Assembly (NCBI GenBank): GCA_963920635.1
Contig: OY987301.1
Span: 41,949,820 to 42,013,819, forward strand
Source of the DNA: Pseudeuparius sepicola
Lineage: Eukaryota; Arthropoda; Insecta; Coleoptera; Anthribidae
DNA: 64,000 nucleotides
Direction of reading: 5' to 3'
The translations under genes were made by a program, and so were the position numbers. Positions 10,903-21,195 of the stretch are shown here, piece after piece. The notes beneath the pieces are model-generated. The model was not told where the DNA came from and did no database searches. It was given only the letters and a program-made list of their open reading frames with translations. The number at the start of each line of letters is the position of its first letter. Position 1 is the first letter of the stretch.

Positions 10903-11610
10903 GTACCGTCGCAATGAAAAGGCCCGGCAGCTGAAAGCGAAGAGTCATCCAAGGGAGGTGGGTCTAAGGCGCCAAATTCAAATTTCAAGATGTCAACTTG
11001 GTAAATTTTGCAAAAAAACACTTTAAAATGATTGTTTACATATATATTTATACATGGTTTGTCAACACGGATAATAATCTACGAGAGAGAAAGTCACATT
11101 TTCAAGGGCGTTTGGTATATTTAGATATCTACCGGTAAAATTTTCGTAAATGCCAATTATTTCTTATTTTAGTGCCTAGATACAACTAAATTCGAATGAA
11201 TAAAACCATAAAATTTCCTGATTTCAAGGTGGTTACGTTTAATCATGTAAAATTGTTATGTATAACACTCTCCAAACAGTCCAAACCAAAACCACTTTTA
11301 CCCTGGAAGACTGTGTAGGAACAAAATCTCTTTTGATGGCCTTAACCCACTTTTCCCTTAAAATGGGGTCTTTAGAGAGGAAAACGCGGAAACTTTAGGG
11401 CAGCCTTTGTAGTTTTCCTTGCAGTTGGGAACGGAACACGTCCACGGCATGATTTAAATAAGTCCGAAACTATACACACAATCTAAAACCTACAAACTAA
11501 AATTGAATTTTAATCACAAACGTTCTTTAAAGTAGGAATACGTCAGAAAAGTAAACGTAAACAACTACAAAAAGCTACCTGGCGGGCTTTTATCATTGCA
11601 ACGGTGCCGG
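10903..11610 (-). mobile_element. P-like MITE copy B (THAP deletion derivative)
   Basis: Read on the minus strand, this is a relative of the element at 17633-18585. It starts CCGGCACCGTTGCAATGAT and its other terminus is the complement of TACCGTCGCAATGAAAAG. Inside, the same order is kept: GTTTACGTTTACTT, the THAP-type start, then GATTAAACG and the AT-rich part. An ATG-led THAP frame is present but shifted. Having two copies with the same internal deletion shows this shortened form has moved or been duplicated. Flanks share TCTCGC, a possible but ambiguous target duplication. Confidence 0.65.
11290..11450 (-). pseudogene. Frameshifted THAP-domain remnant (copy B)
   Basis: From ATG at 11450-11448 (minus) the frame reads MPWTCSVPNCKENYKGCPK, then VSAFSSLK. 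It then loses frame at a position where copy A continues IPKDPILREKW. The zinc-binding C-x4-C start of a THAP domain is visible. Downstream DNA still matches copy A in another frame. Non-functional as it stands. Confidence 0.6.
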
Positions 11611-11680
11611 TCTCGCTGCTGTGTTTCGGCATGTTGGTTGATGCCGACGGTCCCGACAACCTGAACCGCCGGGCCGTATC

Positions 11681-11786
11681 ACGTAGAAGTGGCATTTATA
11701 ACGATTTAAACTTGGAAACAAATATACTGTATGACGTAGAAGTGGCGTTTATAATGATTTAAACTTGGAAACAAATATACCTTACG
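11681..11786. repeat. 53-bp tandem duplication
   Basis: ACGTAGAAGTGGCATTTATA at 11681 recurs as ACGTAGAAGTGGCGTTTATA at 11734. Both are followed by GATTTAAACTTGGAAACAAA. Two copies with few differences. Confidence 0.75.
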
Positions 11787-11879
11787 ATACTCCGACATTT
11801 ACCTAACAGAAAATTTCAATTCAATTAAACATATTTTCCATTAGCATGTTTTTTTAAGGACGGTACTGGCAAGGTGGGT

Positions 11880-12180
11880 GGATACGGGTCACGGACGCTC
11901 CGCGTGTGGAAATCCTCTCAAATTTAAAGCAAATAGAGAGGATTGGTTGGGCCGCTGTGCCGAGTAAAACGTTATCTGCCGCCCTGCAACGTGTGCAGTT
12001 GCCGCTGGGAAAACCGGGAAAACGCCATTTTTTTATTAACGCCGCCAAGGAAATATTTATATGGGTTCACAATTCCCAATCCCGTATATATTTTCCGCGA
12101 CGAAAGCAAATCCATGCAGGGGCAATGCGAGGAATATTCATATTTGTTGCGCTCAAATTCGCAGGACTGAATTTTCAGAA
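11880..12180. other. GC-richer unique block, no gene assigned
   Basis: Balanced-composition sequence with a 134-codon plus-strand frame (11906-12310), which shows no recognisable domain. Its codons run into AT-rich DNA with no change of character, so I do not call it a gene. It may be conserved non-coding DNA. Confidence 0.25.
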
Positions 12181-12829
12181 TATCACATTAGGCATTCTTC
12201 TAAGAATAAAATGGATATTGCTATCGAATTGGCTAAAGCTCAAAAGCTTTAGTACAAACTATCAATACTCTAAATTATACAAGGCATTTACAAAGTGGAG
12301 CCGAAATTAAAAAAAATCCTGCACAGATTGGTGATCTTTATTTGCATATCGATTATGTACCTACGTAGTATAGCTAACCTAGTTCGTAAAGAAATCAAAT
12401 TTGACGAAAAATATTATATTAATGTAGAACCATAGTGAACTTAGTGAATCTCCTTAGAGGAGCCCCCTTCGAATAGATAATGTGTTCGATAAAAATATAC
12501 CTAGGTGTAACGTGTAACAATGAAGAGAGTAGGATTATTTAAGGCTATTTTAAAAGTAATGAAGTCGATTAAGGTCTTTGATTTATATTTAAGATATTCA
12601 AAATTCATGTCACATTGAAGAGAAATAATTTAAAGTCTATTAATACGAAAAATTGTATTGAGTAGAAAACTTTCCATTTATGTTTCTAAAAAAACGCCAA
12701 AAGAAAATATCCTATAAAAATAAACTATAAGCCCCCTCTTAGAAACATTTCGTGAGGAGAATTATGCTCCCGCAGGGGATGCAAACGATGTATTACTATA
12801 CATATTACGGTGAAAGTAAAACGTAAATA

Positions 12830-13115
12830 GTTATTTCTCCTCGCACGAGCACGTCCTTAAACCTGCCCCCTAAATCAGAATTTATACAAGCGAGATACGC
12901 TCTGTCAGCCGGGCGAGAACGAGCACGTATTTTGTTTACGTAAACATATTCGGGAGATGCTCTCCTTCGGGCCGGGTGGAATTTTTACTAGATTACTGAG
13001 TAGAATAAACGTCGTAATCGTAATGGAAGTTGCGGGGGAGTTCTTCCGCGTTTATTTTACGTTGTCCTTATATAACTTGTCGGGAATTAGGAGTTTGTTT
13101 ACGTGTGATACGAAA
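12830..13115. other. GC-richer unique block, candidate non-coding element
   Basis: Contains CACGAGCACG, GAGCACGTATTTTGTTTACG and repeated GTTTACGT words inside otherwise AT-rich DNA. No coding signal. Possible enhancer-like sequence by composition only. Confidence 0.2.
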
Positions 13116-15298
13116 AAAAGTTTAGAGCGACCAGAATGGGTCAAAAAAACAATTGTTTTACTGGAAACGCCAATGCATGATTTCATATGTTTCATGTGCC
13201 TGTTTCACGAAATTGAAATCAAGTATAAAAAACAAAATATTTCTGATCGACTGTGTGCCCGTGTTTGTTTATGAACACTCGGGAAATCTATGCACAGCTG
13301 ACAAAAATTACAAATTACAATAACAACGGTTGACAGATGATAGAAAAGGTGATTTTAAAAACTTTTTCAAAATAAAAATATTTATTATGTTCGCTGACTG
13401 TTTGTTTTTAATATACCTATCGCGTGTTCTTATTAAAACGATTTTTTTTTAAATTATATTTGGAACTACAAAATATATCGACTTCAAATTTGGTAGGGAT
13501 CATAACGTCGTAAGGTGCTATTAAAACAATTAATGCAGGAGAACTTTTACACCTATGGATTTTTTAAGTAAACGGAAATGGTTCTACAATCCACACTCAA
13601 TTCTAAAAAAGAGCTCTTTCAAATTTACCGGAAAGTGACTCCTTGGCTTGTAAAAAGTGTGCCTCAAAACATGGACAAAATAAATTAATGAAAACGTATT
13701 TTCAATATTTTTGCAATAATTTCTAGCTTTTCTACTACACTTAAACTTTCATAATAGTTTTTTTGCGTTTAATACCAAATATGTCACTAATCTACGTAAA
13801 TTGTTCGTGTTATTTCCATGGATTCCCGCTGTAATTTTTGTTACAAACGGTCTTAAATCGATCAAATCTTGAAATTTTCAGCGCTTTTTCAATAATTTTG
13901 TCTATTTGAGGCATACTTGACATCTGATGGGATCAAATATGTGGCTTGGGCGGCAATTTCTGTTGTTATGAAATCATTATGAAACTAAAACCGAACCTTC
14001 TTTTTTCTGTGGTAATCTGAAAATTGGCCATTAAGAAAACAAAGCTATAGCCATGGAATAATCATCCAATCGAAAAAGTAGTGTCTGTGAGATATCTTAA
14101 TACAAAGCTGGAATTAAATTTTCCCAAAATGCGGTGGTGTCAATTCTATCTCAGTGTCGCTGGAACTTTCCATTTTTAAGTACAAGAAGCAAATTTAAAT
14201 AAGTTTCACTTATTTAAAAATAGACATAAATCAAAAATGCTGTACGAGTGCTATATCACATTCAACAAGTCGCGACTGCCTGTTGTTTTGTTATTTCGAT
14301 GGCATCCTACTACTAATACTACATTCAACACCACTTGTACTTGAGAACCTATAGATATTTCCAAACGAAAATCTGTGAAAATACCTAATTATTTATTATT
14401 GTCATTATGTCACTAAAGTTATATGTTATGCCTATAACCAATAATATGGTATGGCACTGTCGTCAAACGCATACAGAAGTCTGTAGGAGTGGTTAAATCA
14501 ATAGTTATCTTAATAATAGTTAATGGATATGAAGAGTCTAACTCTTTGTTAGCACAATAATTTGCAGAAGGTGTTAATTATTAATTCTTGAGCAAACATT
14601 TCCTACACCCTATTAATATATTAAATAATTTCGCAATTTGCATGCCCATATTTAATGTGCTTTTTAATAAAAATCTGATAGTCCTATAAACGGATGAAAA
14701 GCATTTTAACATTTCTCTTTAAGCAGATATAGCCTGAAAAGCTAGTTAACACCTTCTTGCATCAGTAGCTTCCACTACAAACGGAAACAGGAGCTGGTTA
14801 GTTTATTGAACCGCCGAACAATGACTTTTGTACCTATTTACTTTTGCCTACTAAATTCAGTAGAGTGTGTCAACAGTTATATCACGACAGGAAGTGAAGT
14901 AAATTAGATGGGAGACTTTCTGCACTTTTACGTTTCTTTGTATTCGTTGTATTGACAGTAAAGAAAGTGGGAAGATATTATTTATAAATGGAATACATTT
15001 AGATGAGCTGAAGAGTTGTATCTATTTTTTATTTTGTTCCAAAATATCAATGATCTTAATGCGTAAATGCAATAATTTGTAATAACAAGGTATAGGTATT
15101 AAATTAAATGTCAATCGCAAAAGAAAAAAAGCACAAAGAACTGTTGCACTCAAAAACTTACCTGCACCACACTGAATATACAAGATATTAGAAGAATGTG
15201 GCGTTTCAGACAAAAAATACCTGAATTAAAATTTGGCTATTTAGGGTTAATTCTTGCTTAAATAGAAAGTAACTTCTACTATTACTATACTTTCAGTT
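13116..15298. other. No feature recognised
   Basis: About 2.2 kb of AT-rich DNA with no long frame beyond short chance ones. I saw no clear inverted or tandem repeat and no RNA gene. It includes ordinary A/T tracts and a few GTAGGTAC-type words. Confidence 0.4.
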
Positions 15299-15526
15299 TT
15301 AAAAAATTAAAGTTTCTTTGACAGGAGCGATTGTTTTATTTCCTTCGTATAGGTTTAAGAGGGCTTTTTTGTCCAAGACATCGAAAATGTTATTGTAAGA
15401 GGACGGCCCACTCAAAAACTCTTTCCAGTAAGTATGGGCAAAGAAAATGGTTGCGTAGTACCATTTTCTTTGGTATGGGGCAATCTCGCGGAAGCAGATA
15501 GGGGTCGTCAGAATATCAGGATCGAG
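15299..15526 (-). CDS. Putative terminal exon of an unidentified protein
   Basis: On the minus strand an open frame of 75 codons runs from CTC at 15526 to stop TAA at 15301-15299. The peptide has a protein-like composition: LDPDILTTPICFREIAPY near the start, then KWYYATIFFAHTYWKEFL, and KKALLNLYEGNKTIAPVKE before the end. It is preceded by an AG (TTGTTAAG|CTC) that could be a splice acceptor. Stops lie just upstream in frame, and there is no ATG, so it would be a last exon. I do not recognise the family and found no upstream exon. It could also be a transposon remnant. Confidence 0.4.
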   Translation of the reverse strand, partial: LDPDILTTPICFREIAPYQRKWYYATIFFAHTYWKEFLSGPSSYNNIFDVLDKKALLNLYEGNKTIAPVKETLIF

Positions 15527-15767
15527 CTTAACAACTAATCTTAAAAATTAATCGAATCATGGCAATATCAATAGGACAAATAAAATTAAATTTGGGTATA
15601 CAATTATTTTTGTAATTTATGTATTAAATATAAGTTTAGATGTTGTAAAGTTGGTCCAACACTGTGAAATTGTCAAGTTATAAATAAAGGACGTTAAAAA
15701 AATCTCCCAATCTTCACATAAAGTGCTATTTATAAAGTTTGCACCAAATGGTATTTATTTATTTTTA

Positions 15768-16554
15768 GATTTTTGAAAATCTGATTTCGGCCTTTGTTGA
15801 AGTATATCTTGGATACACTAGTGTGCCTAAAGAGAGTTGGGACATCGCAACCCATGCCTGTCAAATATGACATTTAAAATAAAAATTGGGAAAAATCGGG
15901 TTTGTCTTTGAAATATTGGAAAAAGTTATTAAGAAAATAATGTTTCGTAATGTATTATTGTGCCTCTATGCCAATTTTTAGAAAGATGTCACAATATACG
16001 TTTTTTCTTTCTTGATATTCCCAGAATGAAATTATAAAATTCAATACAAAACTGTACTGAATCTCAAAATATGGATGTGTTTTATGTAAAAGTATTGCAA
16101 CACTGCCCTACGAAACGAAGTTAGCTTAAAACTAAAAGTCTGTGCACCAATATCACGTTGTTACACGACAACACTTTTAAAAATCTTATATCTTATGTTT
16201 CTCCTTATTTTTGCGTTTAAATTTATTCGTATTATTTTGATTTAGTAAGAGAGCAACCGGCAAATATGTGTCTTAGGTTATTTGCGGGGAAAATACCGAG
16301 TAGTGATTTAAAGAGAAATAATAAACACCCTCATATATTTCTAAAAATTGGCTTACCGGCACAATAACACAATACGAAGATATTATTTTCTCAATAACTA
16401 TTCCGATATTTCCAAGGCAAATCCAATTTTCCTTTTTTAATTTTAAATGTCAAATTTTACTTTTGCATGGGCTGTGGCATCACGTCCGTCTGTAGGTGCA
16501 ATAGTGTACCCAAGACATGCACCAATATATCCCGAAATCATATTTTCAAAAAAT
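15768..16554. mobile_element. Foldback MITE with ~230-bp arms
   Basis: TTTTGAAAATCTGATTTCGG at 15770 is matched by its complement (CCGAAATCATATTTTCAAAA) near 16552. The homology continues inward through the GGATACACTA, GACATTTAAAAT and GGCAAATCC-type segments. The centre (about 16000-16320) is unpaired. No transposase. Target duplication not evident. Confidence 0.7.
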
Positions 16555-16974
16555 ATAATATTACAAATTTTTTCCATCAACTTTATATGTTTATAATATG
16601 GAATAATATTTATTATCGCACACATTTAGCTGATATGAACAAATTTTTATAAACTATCAACAGATAAATAACTATTAATTTTTGCCTTGCTACGTGCAAT
16701 ATTTTCCCATCTTGACACTACAGAAGGTTGTATGCCACCGCATTAAGAATATTTTAAATAATTTAAACATTTACATTGGAACTAAACCAACTTACACTGC
16801 AAACTTCCTAGGGCTTGTGTTTACCAAAAATACATTTTTGAAGGTTGATAATACTGATAAGCCCAACCGCAGTTAAAAAAATGTTCTTTGTTAACACTGA
16901 ATTGATACTGACATTATTAACGATAACATAATATTTTTATCTAAAAATATACACTTACATTTTTTATAGGTTCA

Positions 16975-17240
16975 TATACGAATAACCGAACGAACCGTTT
17001 CGCGTGACACCTTTCCGGGCTTGCCTGCTTTTTTGATGAATGGATTCGATAGGTGTATAAATTTAGCGCCCCCCCCCCTCCCGAATTTCGGACTTAGCCC
17101 AAATTTAATCGGAAATCGGGTCACGAACGCTCGGCCCCGGCCGCCGCCGCAGATTGCGAGGGGTGTGGCCCCCTAAGTAAAATGGGATTTTAAGAACCGA
17201 CATCAGTAACCGTAAACGGAAAAGTTTTTTTGTTCGCCGG
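16975..17240. other. GC-rich unique block with C-run
   Basis: Includes a C-rich run (GCGCCCCCCCCCCTCCCG near 17070) and CGGCCCCGGCCGCCGCCGC. No gene. Candidate non-coding conserved or regulatory DNA. Confidence 0.2.
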
Positions 17241-17632
17241 TGCTCTTAAATCTATTAGGGATTAAAGAAACACGTGATTTTTTTAGAAAAAGGCACTAAA
17301 TACACCAGTAAGTAGAGATGGTTCAATGTGCAGGCGGTAATTCAGGGTAATAGCTTAACTTAGCTAGGTATTTAACCTAACTGCAAAAAGGTACATCTCG
17401 ACAAACGTGTGTTCATAGATACCCTGTATAAAATCTGATAAGATCTCCAATTCCACAGTAAAATTGTCTACAAATTATTTGTAAGGTGTTTCTTTGTAAC
17501 TTTAAATTTAAAAATGTTAAAAATAACTCCTAACTCTAGTTTAGAGATAGGTAAGCTTTTCGACAAAAATTTATTAGAAAATGACAACTTCAAATACAAA
17601 GAGTGCAGATTAAAATATGTGGCGCCTCCAAC

Positions 17633-18585
17633 CGGCACCGTCGCAATGATAAAGGTCTGCCAGCTGGCGACACGAGACGTCACTAAGTCATCACAGGGAG
17701 GTCGGGAGGTTGCTTTTTGAAGTTGTTTACGTTTACTTGTCTGGCGATTTTCCTGTTTTAAAGAACGTTTGTTGTGTGTTGGACTGTGTTTTTTAGTAAT
17801 ATAGGACGTGAAGTTTTATTAATAAGGTGGTAAAACAGCAGTGGTTCAGAATAAAGTGATTAAAGTTCAATTTTAGTTTATAGGTTTTAGGTTGTATCTA
17901 TAGTTTCGGACTAATTTAAATCATGCCGTGGACGTGTTCCGTTCCCAATTGCAAGGGAAACTACAAAGGCGGTCCTAATGTGTCCGCTTTTTCCTCCATA
18001 CCTAAAGACCCCATTTTAAGGGAAAAGTGGGTCAAGGCCATCAAAAGAGATTTTGTTCCTACACAGATTTCCAGGATTTTGGTTTGGACTGTTGGAGAGT
18101 GTTATACCTAACAATTTTACGTGATTAAACGTTAACCACCTTGAAATCAGTAAGTTTTATGGCTTTATTTATTCGAATTTAGTTGTATCTAGGCAAGCAA
18201 ATAAGAAATAATTGGCATTTACGAAAATTTTACCAGTATTTATCAAAATGCACCAAAACCCCTTGAAAATGTGACTTTCACTCTCGTAGATTATTATCCG
18301 TGTTGTAAACCCCTGAGCTATATATGTAAACAATAATTTTAAAGTGTTTTTTTTACCAAATTTACCAACATGTATAGTTTAACCTAATATACTGTGATTG
18401 TGGAGTTTCGACTGAAAGTTTTGCCCTTCTCATCATTCCCATACTCCACTGTAAGAAATGGACTATTTTCTACGCTCAAATTTACCAAGTTGACACCTTG
18501 ATATTTGAATTTGGCGCCTTAGGCTCACCTCCCTTGGATGACTCATCGCTTTCAGCTGGCGGGCCTTGTCATTGCGACGGTGCCG
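17633..18585 (+). mobile_element. P-like MITE copy A (THAP deletion derivative)
   Basis: Terminal inverted repeats read CGGCACCGTCGCAATGATAA at the left and the complement of CGGCACCGTCGCAATGACAA at the right, both continuing into CCAGCTG. Inside is an ATG-led THAP domain at 17923, then non-coding AT-rich DNA; the catalytic part of a P-type transposase is absent. THAP plus inverted ends points to the P superfamily. The target duplication could not be resolved. Confidence 0.7.
17923..18111 (+). pseudogene. Truncated THAP domain (P-like transposase N-terminus)
   Basis: The 62-codon frame starts MPWTCSVPNCKGNYKG, giving the C-x4-C pair of a THAP zinc finger (residues 5 and 10). FSSIPKDP and REKWVKAIKRDF follow, matching the family's F-P-x-D-P and W-x-x-A-x-R positions. 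THAP domains need a later C-x-x-H pair, which is missing: the frame runs to ILVWTVGECYT and stops. It therefore cannot fold as a full THAP finger. It is the relic of a transposase's DNA-binding domain left after internal deletion. A sequence like CACAGATTTCCAG near 18062 may mark an old splice junction or the deletion point. Confidence 0.75.
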
Positions 18586-18639
18586 CTATAACCCGCAGTT
18601 GGAGAAAAGAACTATAACCAAAAATACGCGCGCTCTGCT

Positions 18640-19140
18640 AGATCTTTAGTGCGACCCTGTGAATTTCAACGTTCGCGTGGTTTTGTTTACATTTACTCCC
18701 TTTAATAACTATTAAAATTGGTAACAATGTTAATAAAATTTTAACACTGTCACCTGTGCCGCGCCACCGCCGGCAGCCCGTGAACAAACAGGCCGAATTA
18801 GGATATTGCGGAGGCAATATCTGGCCGCCCTCCGCCCTCGGCCGCAATTAATTCGAACGTTCGCTGCTCGCCATCATACGTGCGGAGTTATGGGCCCGAG
18901 GTGGAATCGCCGGCCGGCGGTGCGCAGTTATTAGACAAGTTACCGGAGATGGAGATATACAATTACGAAACTATGATATTATATCTCTGCAGATTTCTAT
19001 AATCACAGAAGATATAGCCTGCGGCAATGGAAGTCTGATCAGGTTAGAATTTTGTTCCGCTTCCCGTTAATAGATGGCGCCGGGATGCAGTCTTTCATTC
19101 GGCGAGCGCCGTTGACGATTCTCTTTAGTCGCCCGCCGTC
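18640..19140. other. GC-rich unique block, no gene seen
   Basis: Contains CCGCGCCACCGCCGGCAGCC, GCCGCCCTCCGCCC and GGCGAGCGCC. No reading frame with coding character. It may be conserved non-coding DNA upstream of the retrotransposon cluster. Confidence 0.25.
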
Positions 19141-19237
19141 GATCTTTGCCACTTTCCGCTTATCTGTATCAATGGGAAAAATATGCACAATCCGGTAACA
19201 AGGTACCAACACCTGGCCGTCAGTCTCAACACTTGAC

Positions 19238-20527
19238 TAAACAAGCTCAAAGAATAGACCATCGAACAATGAAGATCGATTTAAGGAATGAATTCATCAA
19301 GAGAGTAAGACAAGTAGTGCGAACTGATCTTAACAGCAGGAATTTGTTTAAGGCCCTGAACACGTATGCGTGCTCTGTACTCAGCTATTCGTTTGGAATA
19401 GTGAATTGGACAAACACGGACATCAACAACCTGCAGCGAAAAGTTAGGACATTACTGACAAAAGCTCATAAACATCATCCCCGTAGCGCCGTAGAAAGAA
19501 CTACTCTGCCACGTCAACAAGGAGGAAGAGGATTGGCAGACCTCAGCAAGCAATTGGACCAACAAATATTAATTCTGCGTAATTATTTCCACAGACAGGC
19601 CAACAGCTCCACACTACATAAAGCTATATGCGGAGCAGACGTCTCAACACCGCTACGTCTGACGGAACACGAGCATCAAAATCACCACCGAACCGACAAC
19701 GATACACTACAGAGGTGGTTGGAGAAGCCGCTGCACGGGAGGCATCCTAATGAGGTCAACCAGGAACATGTCGACAAGTTAGCGTCGAACTACTGGCTGA
19801 CCTCGGGAAGAATGTTCCCCGAGACGGAAGGCTTCTTACTGGCCATACAAGATTAGGTTATACCAACTCGCAACTACCTAAAATTCATTGTAGGAGATGC
19901 ATCGGTAGTGGATGACAGATGCAGATACGGGTGCCCAACTTCAGAAACAATCCAGCACATAACAGAAGGATGTCAGATGTTCGCATCAACGGAATATAAG
20001 GAACGACACGATTTGGTTGCCAAGATCTTGCACCAGGAACTGGCGGAAAAGCTGCTGCTTGTGCAGACAGAGAGGGTCCCATATTACAACTACACACCGG
20101 AGCCTGTTCTTGAGAACAGCAACTACAAGATGTACTGGGATCGTACAGTTCTGACAGATCAACGAGTTGCCCATAACAGACCGGACTTTATAATAGTTGA
20201 TAACATTTCTAGGAAGACAACTCTGATTGATGTGGCCATCCCGAACAACAACAACAACCTGCGTGTGAAGCAAGTCGAGAAGATCGCGAAGTACAGAGAC
20301 TTAGAAGAACGAATTAGAAGGCAATGATGGAGAACGTCCAGACGATTCCAATCATCATGTCAACAACTGGTGTTATACCAAAAAGTTTGCTGAGAAACAT
20401 CAAGGAGCTGAATCTAACTGATAGTCTTTACAGGTCCATGCAAAAAGCGGTACTACTTGCGACAGCCCGAACCGTCAGGAAATTCATGGGGAATGCAGGA
20501 TCGTCCAACAACATCAATGGCACCTAA
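19238..20527 (+). pseudogene. C-terminal half of R4-like polyprotein, broken
   Basis: The frame covers the region after the reverse transcriptase through the C-x3-C-x7-H-x4-C knuckle and the restriction-like endonuclease. Compared with the second copy it has a CAG-to-TAG stop (end of the segment at 19856) and loses 4 bases after EERIRRQ near 20324. Both changes break the endonuclease. The RPD...D pair is present (RPDFIIVD, then LIDVAIP). Confidence 0.8.
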
Positions 20528-20645
20528 GGCCCGATAACATGGCAAGGGTCTCGTCCGAGCCAGATCCTTTTGGTATCCGGGATACCCGGGATCTGAGTGA
20601 ATGTTCCCCGTAGAGGGAGTGCGAATGCCTTTTGGCTAAGTCGAG

Positions 20646-20646
<1 letters not shown>
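19238..20646 (+). mobile_element. R4/Dong-like non-LTR element, 5'-truncated copy
   Basis: Homology to the longer copy begins at about 19238 (matching about 23611) and continues to the shared 3' end TTTTGGCTAAGTCGAGA followed by TAA repeats. The two copies are nearly identical. Truncation at the 5' side with an intact 3' end is the usual product of target-primed reverse transcription. The TAA array that ends this copy is also where the next copy begins. Confidence 0.85.

Positions 20647-20682
<36 letters not shown>
20647..20682. repeat. (TAA)n array between two R4-like copies
   Basis: About 12 TAA units form both the 3' tail of the upstream truncated element and the left flank of the full-length one. 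R4/Dong-type elements are known to insert into TAA repeats, so the array is probably the target of the second insertion. Confidence 0.85.
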
Positions 20683-20684
<2 letters not shown>

Positions 20685-20693
20685 CCGCAGGGG

Positions 20694-21090
20694 GGATCTG
20701 ACTTGTGAGAGAGGCAGATCCACGGGTGTGACAATCCCGCGCTCCCCAGTTACGCAGGGATGGGTCTGGCCTGTGAGAGGGGCAGATTCACGGGTGTAAC
20801 GATCCCGCGATTCCCAGTTACGCATGGAGAGGCTTGGCCTGTGACAGGGGCAGACCTACGGGTGTGACAATCCCGCGATATCCAGTTACGCAGGGAGGGG
20901 TCTAGCCGGTGACGGAGGCTGATCCTCGGGTGTGACAATCCCGCGACTCCCAGTTACACAGGGATGGGTCTAGCCTGTGAGAGGGTCAGATCCTCGGGTG
21001 TAACGATCCCGTGTTTCCCAGTTAACGCAAGGAGGGGTTTGGCCGGTGACAGGGGCAGATCCTCGGGAGTAACGATCCCGCGTTATCCTA
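20694..21090. repeat. 5'-UTR tandem repeat, 68-bp unit, ~6 copies
   Basis: The phrase CGGGTGTGACAATCCCGCG or a variant recurs with its start at 20721, 20789, 20857, 20925, 20993 and 21062 (period 68, once 69). Each unit also has CCAGTTACGCAGGGA and GGCCTGTGAGAGGGGCAGA. It lies just before the coding frame of the R4-like element. It may hold promoter or RNA-structure signals, as tandem 5' repeats do in other non-LTR elements; the number of units often varies between copies. Confidence 0.85.
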
Positions 21091-21195
21091 GTTGACCCGT
21101 ATGGGTAGCGGGTTAGAATACTCCTATCGTGGCTCCGCGAGTCGTAAAAGGTGACCGAGGGCCGTCACTCCCACGTTACGGGAGAAACCCATGGA

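Noticed and set aside
11906..12310. 134-codon frame as a host gene
   Set aside because: No domain, no splice context and a drift into AT-rich DNA. It overlaps two other frames of similar quality.
20694..21090. CRISPR array from regularly spaced repeats
   Set aside because: The 68-bp units are tandem with no unique spacers, and they lie in the 5' region of a eukaryotic retrotransposon.
21151..21195. Starting the R4-like protein at GTG 21151
   Set aside because: In an animal genome the first ATG in frame (21196) is the more reasonable start. The upstream part overlaps the conserved GTCGTAAAAGGTGACC word.
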